From positions 4,092,001 through 4,156,000 of the forward strand of contig NZ_JBDFMM010000001.1 of assembly GCF_047238265.1 (NCBI RefSeq): 64,000 bases of DNA, in the 5' to 3' direction. Under the pieces are notes generated by a model, which saw only the letters and a program-made list of their open reading frames with translations, was not told the DNA's origin and did not search any database. This DNA comes from Paenibacillus_F sp047238265 (lineage in GTDB: Bacteria; Bacillota; Bacilli; Paenibacillales; NBRC-103111). The position numbers and the translations under genes are program-made. The number at the start of each line of letters is the position of its first letter. The first letter of the stretch is position 1. This document shows positions 26,247 through 34,420 of this stretch, one piece after another.

Positions 26247-26271
26247 GAAAAAGGCCCCCTGAGAGGAGGCC
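26247..26271 (-). terminator. Intrinsic terminator after ridA
   Basis: GGCCTCC and GGGGGCC pair (one GU) over a five-base loop and are followed on the minus strand by five T. The hairpin starts 10 bp after the RidA gene. Confidence 0.78.
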
Positions 26272-26280
26272 CGGAGGCGG

Positions 26281-26691
26281 TCAATCGCCGAATCCGGAGG
26301 AAGTTTCCTTCACGATGGCCTGAACTTCGATCTCCACCAGCAGCTCGGGATCGATTAACGCCCGAACCTCCACCATCGTGGATGCCGGACGAATATCTTT
26401 GAAAAACTCCCCGTGGGCTTTGCCGATCTCTTCCCAACGGCCGATATCGGTCACGAACATGCGCGTCCTTACGACGTCGGCAAGTTTGGCCCCCGCACGG
26501 TTAAGCGCGTCTTCGATAATGTCCAGTGCGCATTTCGTCTGGGCGTAAGCGTCTCCTGCGCCCACGACTTTCCCGTCTTTCATGGCGGTCGTTCCCGCCA
26601 CTTCCACGATATTGCCGACCCGTACCGCCCTGCTGTATCCGACGACAGGCTCCCACGGCGAACCGGATGAGATATTCTTTCTTTTGGTCAT
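26281..26691 (-). CDS. RidA/YjgF/YER057c family protein
   Basis: The 136-residue protein belongs to the Rid superfamily, whose archetype RidA hydrolyses reactive enamine/imine intermediates. The conserved active-site arginine lies in VVRTRMFVTDIGRWEEIGKA and the conserved glutamate in ELLVEIEVQAIV. The N-terminus SSGSPWEPVVGYSRAVRVGN fits the YjgF subgroup outside RidA proper. Family members of this type are often annotated as endoribonuclease L-PSP without proof. It has its own terminator. Start ATG 26691 with GGAAGAG upstream. Confidence 0.9.
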   Translation of the reverse strand: MTKRKNISSGSPWEPVVGYSRAVRVGNIVEVAGTTAMKDGKVVGAGDAYAQTKCALDIIEDALNRAGAKLADVVRTRMFVTDIGRWEEIGKAHGEFFKDIRPASTMVEVRALIDPELLVEIEVQAIVKETSSGFGD

Positions 26692-26840
26692 GGTTTTCTC
26701 TCTTCCTCTCCGATAACTATGATTGCCTTCCTTTATTCTACCGGGGGCCGCGGCCGCTTATCTCCAGACCGGCTTTCTCCCTGTTTGCGGTCATGAAAAT
26801 CGCGGCGCTCACGGCCCCTTATCCTTTCGAAAACCCGCGT

Positions 26841-27413
26841 TCAGCCTTTGGCAAAAACGGCCGCTCCGCCCGATCCGAGCACCATAAACGCCTCACCGGA
26901 CGGAGAAAAGCCCGCCTTCAGCCAGCCGTCGAGCCGCGGAATCTCAAGCATAGCGGCCCCGGCCAAATACCGGTACTCCCTGGAGAAAACGTTCTCCAGG
27001 ATCACGGAAGCTCTCGGCCACCAAGGATAAATGACCTCCAGCCGCCAGCCGTCCGCGCTCATCCCGATGCCGTCTCCCCCGTCGGGCCCGAAGACGCCTA
27101 TCTCTTCCCCGGTATCCGGCACGGTGAATCTTAACCCGCCGCCGGTGAGATGCCGCTCGGTTTTCTCCGCGTCGCGTTCTCTGACAAGCCGCTCCCCGGT
27201 CCAAGCATCCGTGACGCTGCAGCCGCTTCCGCTGATCAGGACGATCCGGCCGCCGCCGTCCCAGCCGCCGGCCGTCACTCCCGCGGCGCCGATAACCGTC
27301 TGCAGCTGCCACGGCGGCGGCGGATCCCCGGGAAGCAGCTTTCTGGCCTGTAGAAGCAGATCCCGCTCGAAGTCCGTCCTTGGATCGGCCGGATCTTTTT
27401 TGGAAAATAACAT
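26841..27413 (-). CDS. Hypothetical protein, beta-propeller-like composition
   Basis: I do not recognise this 190-residue product. It starts with a charged helix (MLFSKKDPADPRTDFERDLL) and is then rich in Gly, Asp and Trp with alternating hydrophobic residues, as in beta-sheet proteins. No signal peptide is present. ATG 27413 has AGGAGGGAG upstream. The nearest neighbour is the DUF1361 membrane protein gene, 48 bp upstream, so the two may be cotranscribed. Confidence 0.6.
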   Translation of the reverse strand: MLFSKKDPADPRTDFERDLLLQARKLLPGDPPPPWQLQTVIGAAGVTAGGWDGGGRIVLISGSGCSVTDAWTGERLVRERDAEKTERHLTGGGLRFTVPDTGEEIGVFGPDGGDGIGMSADGWRLEVIYPWWPRASVILENVFSREYRYLAGAAMLEIPRLDGWLKAGFSPSGEAFMVLGSGGAAVFAKG

Positions 27414-27461
27414 GAATCCTTCTCCCTCCTCTCGGCTCAAAATAACCGCCTGCGAAATCTC

Positions 27462-28148
27462 TTAGGCGCGTTGTCCCGCACGGCCCGCCTGGTGAATAGC
27501 AAAATAAAACGAAACATAAACAATCCCGATCATAAGACCGAATAACAGGCTGAAAAGCAGCCCCCGGGTATGAAGGCTCTCCTCAACAATTTGTCCAATG
27601 AGGTGAATGTCCGTCAAGACATCCCAGCTGTTAAGCCGGTACACTCTGCCCAGCAGTACGCCGTAGCCGCCCAGCAGCGCCGCCCCCGCCGCAAAACCCC
27701 AGCCGAGCAGGGGGCCTGCCGCAAGCCGGATAAGCGAGTGGATCTGGTACAGGGAAAACACGCAGAGCAGCAGGCCGTTCCACGCGAATAAGACGACCAC
27801 GAGCAGATCGTACCAGTACCGGAACGCAAACGTTCCTAGATCGGAGGCATAGAGCCCCTTCATCGCGGTTAAATGGACCAAGTCCGTCACGATATAAGGG
27901 GCGTTCGGATAGAACAGCAGCCAGCATGCCCCCAGAACGACGAGGATGACGGCTCTCATCCGGCCCCGTACCCGTCGTCCGGTCTCATAAGCGATAAAGG
28001 AGAAAACGAACGGGACCCAGGCGAGAAATAAATTCCACGTCAAAAAATCGTAATACGTCTTGTTCCGGAAAACGGAATAGACCAGCAGTGAAAGTGCCGA
28101 CAAAAACGCCAGAAACACGGCCGACCTCCACGCAGACAGGTTTATCAT
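27462..28148 (-). CDS. DUF1361 membrane protein
   Basis: The 228-residue protein has about seven hydrophobic segments and the family's conserved stretch WLLFYPNAPYIVTDLVHLTA, with a second conserved region around TDIHLIGQ. The function of DUF1361 is unknown. ATG 28148 follows AAGGAG. It lies 42 bp downstream of a GNAT gene and could share its transcript. Confidence 0.85.
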   Translation of the reverse strand: MINLSAWRSAVFLAFLSALSLLVYSVFRNKTYYDFLTWNLFLAWVPFVFSFIAYETGRRVRGRMRAVILVVLGACWLLFYPNAPYIVTDLVHLTAMKGLYASDLGTFAFRYWYDLLVVVLFAWNGLLLCVFSLYQIHSLIRLAAGPLLGWGFAAGAALLGGYGVLLGRVYRLNSWDVLTDIHLIGQIVEESLHTRGLLFSLLFGLMIGIVYVSFYFAIHQAGRAGQRA

Positions 28149-28190
28149 TCATGCTCCTTCTTCCGCGGGGACAGGCGGCGCTATCGTCCT

Positions 28191-28967
28191 CTAATCCTGC
28201 AGGGAGAAAACCTCATAAGGTCCGGCGTAGACTAGGCCCAATTTCTCCGCAAGCCCCTTGGATTTCAAATTTGCCGCATCCCAGCTCGGATACAGATCAT
28301 GTTCCAGGCAGTGCAGCAGGAAAGCCGCCGCAACCCGGGTCGCCAGACCGAACTTGCGGTAGTCCGGGTGTGTCATAATGCCGATTTCCACGCCCGTACG
28401 GCATACCATCGCGGTTGTGCAGGCGGCCGCGATTTCATTTTCCGCACGGATGCAGTAGCCGAACCCGGTCTCCATAAATTGCTCCGCCGTGTCATAATTT
28501 ACGAAGTGATAATGCTGTAACGGGTCGCGGATCATATCCCGGGCCAGCTCCAGCGTAATCTGCTCCACTTTGTAATCCGAGTGCTCCGTCAGCTCCTTCA
28601 AGAGTCGGGGCTGCAGGGCCTCCGGGGAAAACATGTACCGCTCGCCGCGGATCAGCCTAGCGCCGTGGATGCTCTTGGCTCTCTCCACCCATCCGGGTGA
28701 CGAAGGCATTATGTAACAGTGGGCGGGAAGCTCCTCCAGCCACCGTTTGGCGGAGGCACCCGCGGAATCGCCGGCGAAATAAGCGAAGCTCCCCTGATTG
28801 ATCTGCACGCTCGAAGGCTCCGTCAAGGAATCGACGAAGATTTGAATCTCTCCGCCGGCCTGACCTTCCAGCACGCTGTCTATACAGACGTCCACCCGGC
28901 GGACTTCTTCAAACAGTTTGGTCAGATGCGGCCTGATGGCGCCGTTTACTTGTGTCATCGTGTACAT
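28191..28967 (-). CDS. GNAT acetyltransferase (GNAT_acetyltran type)
   Basis: The 258-residue protein has an N-terminal all-alpha/beta region and a C-terminal GNAT domain. The acetyl-CoA region reads EIGIMTHPDYRKFGLATRVA, followed by SWDAANLKSKGLAEKLGLVY, which is characteristic of the larger GNAT type found in Bacilli. A hydrophobic FGYCIRAENEIAAACTTAMV forms the core strands. Substrate unknown. The ATG at 28967 has a weak GGGAG; an ATG three codons later is possible. Confidence 0.85.
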   Translation of the reverse strand: MYTMTQVNGAIRPHLTKLFEEVRRVDVCIDSVLEGQAGGEIQIFVDSLTEPSSVQINQGSFAYFAGDSAGASAKRWLEELPAHCYIMPSSPGWVERAKSIHGARLIRGERYMFSPEALQPRLLKELTEHSDYKVEQITLELARDMIRDPLQHYHFVNYDTAEQFMETGFGYCIRAENEIAAACTTAMVCRTGVEIGIMTHPDYRKFGLATRVAAAFLLHCLEHDLYPSWDAANLKSKGLAEKLGLVYAGPYEVFSLQD

Positions 28968-29025
28968 GTCTTGAATGTCTCCCGTCTGTGTCCGTCGTGA
29001 TGCCGCTCCGGCATCCGGAGCCGTC

Positions 29026-29622
29026 TTACTGCATGCTGTCCGTGCCTTCGGACAACTTTTTCATTTCTTCGTCGGTAAAATTGCCGGCGGATTTCTCTTT
29101 GGCGAATTTCTCGCTGTTGAATTGAGCGGATTTGTTTCTCGGAATGGACAAGCTGTTCCATTCTTCTTTTTTGAGCAGCTTGGCCGCATAAACGATTTGA
29201 CCGACATGATAAGGGTAGTGGGCCAGCTGCCGGTTAATGGCTTCGATAACGGTATGCCCTTCATTACGGATGTAGACAATCTGCTCCAACTGATCGGGAT
29301 TCAAGGAATCCAGCGCATGGAATAAGCAGTTCCAGCCTTCGTTCCACTTCTCCAGCAGCTGCTCTTGGTCCGATAGACTGCGGGCGAATTCAGCGTCGCG
29401 GTCGCGCCAGTCTTTTTCGCCGTCCGTCGTAAGAAAATCAGTCCAGCGGGACAGCATATTCCCGGCCAGATGAGACACTACCGCTGCAATGCTGTTCGTA
29501 TCTTCGTTGTAAGCCGTAAACAACTGCTCCGGCTCCAGCTGGTCCATCGCTTTCTCCCCAAGTGTTTTGTAGTAGAGAAACTGCTTGCGGACACTTTCCA
29601 GATAAGTCTGATTCGCACTCAT
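29026..29622 (-). CDS. DUF1572 / DinB-like protein
   Basis: The 198-residue protein is a four-helix-bundle DinB superfamily member of the DUF1572 (YfiT-like) type. It has possible metal ligands in VVSHLAGNMLSRW, the start of the last core helix in LAHYPYHVGQIVYAAKLL, and the typical tail EWNSLSIPRNKSAQFN. These proteins may be thiol-dependent transferases, but the activity here is unknown. The ATG at 29622 follows GGGGTG; a GTG three codons upstream is the alternative. Confidence 0.88.
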   Translation of the reverse strand: MSANQTYLESVRKQFLYYKTLGEKAMDQLEPEQLFTAYNEDTNSIAAVVSHLAGNMLSRWTDFLTTDGEKDWRDRDAEFARSLSDQEQLLEKWNEGWNCLFHALDSLNPDQLEQIVYIRNEGHTVIEAINRQLAHYPYHVGQIVYAAKLLKKEEWNSLSIPRNKSAQFNSEKFAKEKSAGNFTDEEMKKLSEGTDSMQ

Positions 29623-29872
29623 TTCTGTCACCCCGGTTATTCATTTTTTTCGACGCTTCCTGAAAGCCGGTACGACCGGAAGAATCGCGAAGATACGCGG
29701 AATCGTAACCGTCCTCACCGTCCTCCCGGCAAACGAAGCGAAAACCCTAAGAACAGCTATACCCCAAACAAGATACAGGCAACCTCTTCCGAAGATTCCG
29801 TCGTCTCGCCAGCCTTCCGCTTCTCCGCTCTTCTTCCGCCGGTTCCCCGGATGCCGCCGATGCGCCTTGGGT

Positions 29873-30397
29873 TCAAACCTTATAGAGGGTCTTGCTTAAA
29901 ACGTCCCGCACAAACCCGGTTTTTTTGTCACAGTAAGTATCTCTATCATACCGGAATTCGGCCGCCAAATCTTCCTTAAGACGCTGATAAGCCTCACGGG
30001 CATCCGGATGGGCACGCAAATAATCGCGAAAAGCGATATGCTCCAGATATCCGCGTCCGTCCTTGGGACAAACGTAGAGGTGATAAGCCATAAAACCGTC
30101 CTCATACGCCCGTTTGAACGCCTCCCTGCCTTCCACGCCGAGATTCCCCTCATGCCGGAAGCCCGCATTCCCCAGACGTTCCACAATGGCGGGAAACACT
30201 TCGTAGCTGTCCATCACGACATCGATGTCTATGACCGGCTTGGCTCCCAAGCCTTCGATCGACGTACTGCCGACGTGTTCGATGGCGAGAACGAGATCGC
30301 CGATATGCTTTTCGAGTTCGGCTCTTATGCTCTCGAAAGCGGCTTTCCACGCGGGATCATAAGGCACCACGCGGACTTCTTTCGTCTTATTCCTCAC
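29873..30397 (-). CDS. GrpB family protein (UPF0157)
   Basis: The 174-residue protein is a GrpB-type nucleotidyltransferase-fold protein. It shows VVPYDPAWKAAFESIRAEL at the start, then IEHVGSTSIEGLGAKPVIDI, including the Gly-Ser motif and acidic residues of the fold (DIDVVMD), and later HLYVCPKDG. Function is unproven in this family. The start is GTG 30397 with AAGGAGG; it overlaps the upstream GNAT gene by 11 bp, so the two are translationally coupled. Confidence 0.92.
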   Translation of the reverse strand: MRNKTKEVRVVPYDPAWKAAFESIRAELEKHIGDLVLAIEHVGSTSIEGLGAKPVIDIDVVMDSYEVFPAIVERLGNAGFRHEGNLGVEGREAFKRAYEDGFMAYHLYVCPKDGRGYLEHIAFRDYLRAHPDAREAYQRLKEDLAAEFRYDRDTYCDKKTGFVRDVLSKTLYKV

Positions 30398-30803
30398 TTG
30401 GAACCTCCTTCTTTATGTATTTCATACCGCTGGCAAACACCTCGAAACCGAATTTTTCATAATAACCGATTTCCGGGGCCCCGCAAAAAAGCTCCATATG
30501 TAATTGACGGTCGCTGCACCTGTTCATAAGACGCTTCATCAGCTCGCTCCCGATTCCCTGTTTCTGATAGTCCGGGTGAACGACAAGGCCGCATATAAAC
30601 GCGTTCATCACGCCGTCCGATACGACTCTGCCCGTACCGATCAACCGGTTCCCGTCATAAGCGTTCGCCACGTACCAGCTGCCCCGCAACGTATCATAAA
30701 GCTGCTGTGCGGACAGCTTAAGGAATTCATTCCAGCCGAATTGATCATACAGGTCGTATATCGCTTCACCGGAAGGAAGTTCATCCGAATACACAATGTT
30801 CAT
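30387..30803 (-). CDS. GNAT family N-acetyltransferase
   Basis: The 138-residue protein is a compact GNAT enzyme with the acetyl-CoA motif GLVVHPDYQKQGIGSELMKR and the strand FCGAPEIGYYEKFGFEVF. Its N-terminus (MNIVYSDELPSGEAIYDLYD) resembles the YjcF/aminoalkylphosphonate subgroup. TAGGAGG precedes ATG 30803. The reading frame overlaps the GrpB gene by 11 bp. Confidence 0.9.
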   Translation of the reverse strand: MNIVYSDELPSGEAIYDLYDQFGWNEFLKLSAQQLYDTLRGSWYVANAYDGNRLIGTGRVVSDGVMNAFICGLVVHPDYQKQGIGSELMKRLMNRCSDRQLHMELFCGAPEIGYYEKFGFEVFASGMKYIKKEVPSEE

Positions 30804-30896
30804 GATTTCCCTCCTAAACCGGCCGTCCGGCTATTCTCTTTCGCTGTGCTCGCGAAGAAGGTCTATTCGCTATTTCGCTATTCCGCTGTCCCATGC

Positions 30897-31226
30897 TCAT
30901 TCGCGCTCTCTCACCCACGCGCCGACAAGATCGGTCCGGGTCACCACTTCCGCCGTTCTCAGAAAAAACCAGAGAAATCCCGCGTAAAAACCGACGAGCG
31001 GATAACGGAAAGACGCCGGCTTGTTGCCTTCGAAATAAAAGTGTCCCGTCCAGGCTAACACATAATGAAGAACGGCAAACGCCAAAGTGAGCCGGATGTC
31101 GAACCACAGAAAAATCCAGGCCAGAAAGGCCGCCAGGAACGCGAAATAATGCAGCGTCCGGTTCACCGGATTCCGGTGCTCTTCCAAATAACCCTTCAAA
31201 TCCCGTCTAATGCGCCCCATGCTCAT
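30897..31226 (-). CDS. Mpo1/DUF962 family membrane protein
   Basis: The 109-residue protein has three or four hydrophobic segments and the conserved DUF962 pattern HRNPVNRTLHYFAFL near the start and WTGHFYFEGNKPASFRYPL in the middle. The yeast relative Mpo1 is an Fe(II)-dependent dioxygenase acting on 2-hydroxy fatty acids; the paired histidines (H in EEHRNP, H in LHYF, H in GHFYFE) fit that active site. The bacterial role is unproven. The start ATG 31226 has a weak ribosome site, and an ATG two codons later is possible. Confidence 0.83.
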   Translation of the reverse strand: MSMGRIRRDLKGYLEEHRNPVNRTLHYFAFLAAFLAWIFLWFDIRLTLAFAVLHYVLAWTGHFYFEGNKPASFRYPLVGFYAGFLWFFLRTAEVVTRTDLVGAWVRERE

Positions 31227-31390
31227 CCCGCGATCATCCCCAATACCCCAGGTTTCTCCGCTGCCGCTCCCTCTCCCTGTGTTTCTACTTTACCATTGAA
31301 CGGTCCCGTTAGGTATATTTTCCTTTGCGGCCTGTCCGCCTATCCGCCAGTACGCCTGTCCGCCTTCCCCCTTGCCTAAATCGGAAGGCA

Positions 31391-31420
31391 AAAAGAAAAA
31401 TCCGCAGCGGGTGCGGATTT
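31391..31420 (-). terminator. Intrinsic terminator after the orphan 914-residue gene
   Basis: AAATCCGC pairs with GCGGATTT around a seven-base loop, followed on the minus strand by TTTTTCTTTTT. It starts about 24 bp after the stop codon of the gene at 31444. Confidence 0.82.
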
Positions 31421-31443
31421 CATCAATTTTACGATGTGTGTAG

Positions 31444-34188
31444 TTAGCCAACGTATTTTTGCAGGGCCTGAAGCTTATCCTGCTGCAGCTGAACAATCTG
31501 CTCCTGCAGCTTGAGAACCTGCCAAATCACACTCACAAGCCGATAGTAAGGTTCATCATCGCTCAACCGGAAATTGTCGCGGATAACCTTCATTATTAAA
31601 TCCAGAACGGTAGAAGAAGGCAAAAACAAATCATTAAGCCCGAATGTATAAGACTTTGTAATATCCGGTAGTGGGTAGGGCGAATCGATTTTGAAAGAGA
31701 CGGGTACTTCGAGATCAAAACCTATTTTTTTCATTCTGAGTGATTTGCCAACCTGCGTTTGAATCTCGTCAAAAAGGTGGTTAGTAAACAGACGTTGAAA
31801 ATGACCAAAAGAAAAATCGGTTACTCCCTTAAATACCTCAACAACCTTCAGCGGAGCTATTTTTAATTCTTCAAACGGTAGTAAAATGATAGGCAGTAGA
31901 GTTCCGACAGCGTTTTTTACAACCCCGTCCAATGCGTTAAAAACGGCTTTTTCGACCACTTCTACTCCAATACCACCTAAGACATTAAAGTTTAATGTGT
32001 CAGTAGCCTTCTTCTTGGCAATATCAAGGAAGGGGCCGACAAGCTGAGCTGCTATCTTATCCGCAACGATTTGCTTAATGGAATTAATAATTGTCTTGAG
32101 GAGTCCCTCAAGCACTTCTAGAAAATCATCGATCTTTTTTAACAGATCTTCAATTAAAGCCTGAAACAAAGCCGGAATGATCTTACCTGCAAAATCAATC
32201 ATCTTTCCCCAAAGGTGTTTAAGCAGAAGTTTGGCGATTTCCTCGATCTCATCCCCTTGAGGCATGGTTAGAACATTATTTTTCAAACGCGTCGCATAAT
32301 CCACGGCATTACCTTCGATCGGAGACATCAAATTAGCGGCTCTGCCGAAAAGTTCGTTCTGTACATCAGCAGGTAAGGGAGCCACTAGATCCGCAATGGC
32401 CTTGGCGGCTTCCTCAAGCGGTTTTTTAACGATCTCTTGAGCACCCAAAGGCTTCAGAGCGTTTGTTACATTTTGTACTCCGTCTCGCAAGATGCCCTCA
32501 ATCTGATTATTTACGACGGAAGATACGGTACTTACAATATGAACGGCACTTCTGCCAAGCATCGTTAAGAGCGGACTGGAGAGTATTTCCATCATCGTTT
32601 TCTGGTCAAAATTTTGAAACCCGTTGACTGTCTCGGGGATCAAAATATCCGAAACGATTTGAATGGACGGAACAAGCGCTCGGTTAAACAATATAGCAAT
32701 CTCCTGTTCGTCAGATAGGGTGTTTGAGATCGCCGCAGATCTGCCGCTGATTTCCCGATCCACATAATCGTCGAAGGATTGGCTTATGGCACTAAGAATC
32801 GATTTAAAACTTCCCATTGAGGCAATCACTTCTTGCGGACGAAAAAGCTTTTGTATAACCAAATGCAGGTCATTCCCAAGTGTAGGTGAAAGTATTCTTC
32901 CGACATGCCTGAGGTTTTCAGTACCGTGAATAGCACTTGCCACCGGCCTATCCAGCAAGAATCTCAAGATCTCTTCCACGTTTAAATTAGCGTCCTTGTC
33001 TCTTTTTAAGCTGGTATTGATCCAATTTTTAATTTCAGGATGGAATTGGAAAGGCAACGAGCCCATAAATTGATGAAAATCATCTGTCGGTGATGATGCG
33101 TAAGGAAATCTAATAAAATAAGAGGACACCCACAAAACAGACAATGCCTCGACAAATTTCTTTTTTGTAGGTTCATCCTGAAAAGAAGTGATAATCAAAG
33201 ACAATGAACTGAATATTTCATCCGAATAGGTTAGAAATCGATTCGCATTGACGGCTTGAAGCTTTTGGATGAGTGCAGCGGTCTGGTCGCTTGAAAGGTT
33301 GGACCGATTCAGCATATCAACAACTTGTGCCCGGTAGAACAAACCCAACTGCAGAAAAACGACTTTTTGAAATTGGTCCCATATGATTAGGAGCACTTTT
33401 CGGGCTATTTCATCATTATTCGGATTCGTTTCGATACTCAATCGATCACTTACCTCATAGGACGCTTTTACTGCAATTTTGAGCATCGCTCCCAACATAA
33501 TAGCCTGATCTTGCTGTGTAGTGATGACCTTTTGGACGACCCCATCGATCAATAAATCACTGAAAATTTGTACCAAATGCCTTGGATCCGGTATTTTCAT
33601 TTGGATATAGCTCCGGTACCCTCCTCCAACGATAAAGCCCATGCCTGCTTCATATAAGAATTGAAAGCTTGGCTCGGGAAATTCTTCATTTTTGCGCAGA
33701 GAACCAACCGTGACAAAATTGGCGTATGCCATGAAGCCGATTGCATATTGACCGAATAATGCGGCCTCAAGTCTGGTTTCATTTAATAAAAGGTCTAATA
33801 ATTGACCCGACAAGCCCCTCCCCTCAGATCTTGTTTTCAAAATTTCCGCCAGCTGTCCCATTGTTAAACCCATATTCAGCCCGGCGGCGACTGCCGCCTC
33901 CAAAACAATTTGCAGCTTGGCGGCCAAGCCTGCTTCGTTAAACAAATCGAGTGGTGTTTGAATTTTTACCTGCGCAATTGCAGAAACTTTAGCCTCGGCA
34001 AGTATTTTCAATTGAGCCCATTTGTTGAGAAGTTCATTGATTTGAGTCCTGAATCCGGCACCTAGTGCATAGTCCCCTCCTCTGCGCTGTTCGCTCTTAG
34101 CCGTCAGAATGCTCTGGCCTTTTATATTCCCCCAGCTTTGCGTTGATGTTTCTGATTTAAAAATTTGAAGATTTGGATCAAACGGCAA
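31444..34188 (-). CDS. Large orphan all-helical protein, unrecognised
   Basis: I do not recognise this 914-residue protein. It has no signal peptide. It appears almost wholly alpha-helical, with long amphipathic stretches such as AEAKVSAIAQVKIQTPLDLF near residue 70 and ALIEDLLKKIDDFLEVLEGL near residue 680. A Gly-rich stretch (YEAGMGFIVGGGYRSYIQMK) lies near residue 190, and the last 25 residues look like a coiled coil (LKLQEQIVQLQQDKLQALQK). Codon use is visibly more AT-rich than in its neighbours, suggesting transfer. TTG at 34188 is chosen over ATG 34203 because GGAGGTG lies 6 bp before it. It is a single-gene unit with its own terminator and a start-site inverted repeat. Confidence 0.8.
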   Translation of the reverse strand: MPFDPNLQIFKSETSTQSWGNIKGQSILTAKSEQRRGGDYALGAGFRTQINELLNKWAQLKILAEAKVSAIAQVKIQTPLDLFNEAGLAAKLQIVLEAAVAAGLNMGLTMGQLAEILKTRSEGRGLSGQLLDLLLNETRLEAALFGQYAIGFMAYANFVTVGSLRKNEEFPEPSFQFLYEAGMGFIVGGGYRSYIQMKIPDPRHLVQIFSDLLIDGVVQKVITTQQDQAIMLGAMLKIAVKASYEVSDRLSIETNPNNDEIARKVLLIIWDQFQKVVFLQLGLFYRAQVVDMLNRSNLSSDQTAALIQKLQAVNANRFLTYSDEIFSSLSLIITSFQDEPTKKKFVEALSVLWVSSYFIRFPYASSPTDDFHQFMGSLPFQFHPEIKNWINTSLKRDKDANLNVEEILRFLLDRPVASAIHGTENLRHVGRILSPTLGNDLHLVIQKLFRPQEVIASMGSFKSILSAISQSFDDYVDREISGRSAAISNTLSDEQEIAILFNRALVPSIQIVSDILIPETVNGFQNFDQKTMMEILSSPLLTMLGRSAVHIVSTVSSVVNNQIEGILRDGVQNVTNALKPLGAQEIVKKPLEEAAKAIADLVAPLPADVQNELFGRAANLMSPIEGNAVDYATRLKNNVLTMPQGDEIEEIAKLLLKHLWGKMIDFAGKIIPALFQALIEDLLKKIDDFLEVLEGLLKTIINSIKQIVADKIAAQLVGPFLDIAKKKATDTLNFNVLGGIGVEVVEKAVFNALDGVVKNAVGTLLPIILLPFEELKIAPLKVVEVFKGVTDFSFGHFQRLFTNHLFDEIQTQVGKSLRMKKIGFDLEVPVSFKIDSPYPLPDITKSYTFGLNDLFLPSSTVLDLIMKVIRDNFRLSDDEPYYRLVSVIWQVLKLQEQIVQLQQDKLQALQKYVG

Positions 34189-34199
34189 CGATAGCACCT

Positions 34200-34253
34200 C
34201 CATAGGAATAAATTTCCTTCCCTATTCCTATGGCAGCGATCTTTTGTACTATA
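34200..34253 (-). promoter_or_regulatory. Perfect 11-bp inverted repeat and -10 at the orphan gene start
   Basis: CCATAGGAATA (34200-34210) and TATTCCTATGG (34223-34233) are exact reverse complements separated by 12 bp. In the transcript the hairpin ends directly at the ribosome site (its last bases are ATGG of ATGGAGGTG) and shows GGGAAGGAAATT in its loop. A TATAGT -10 lies at 34248-34253 on the minus strand without a clear -35. This could be a translational switch or the operator of a dimeric repressor. Confidence 0.6.
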
Positions 34254-34370
34254 CCGTTTTAGAAGGAAAATAAACTTGTTCTTCAGACGTGAATAGCTCC
34301 CGGATACCGCACGAAATAGAGATATGCCGTTATTATTCAGGAAATGACTCTTATATAACTCTCTCTAAAC

Positions 34371-34402
34371 AAAAAAATAATCGACCTAAAAGGCCGATTA
34401 TC
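34371..34402 (-). terminator. Intrinsic terminator after alkaline phosphatase gene
   Basis: GATAATCGGCCT pairs with AGGTCGATTAT around a four-base loop and is followed by seven T on the minus strand, shortly after the stop codon at 34421. Confidence 0.82.
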
Positions 34403-34420
34403 ATCATTAACTATGTCCGG

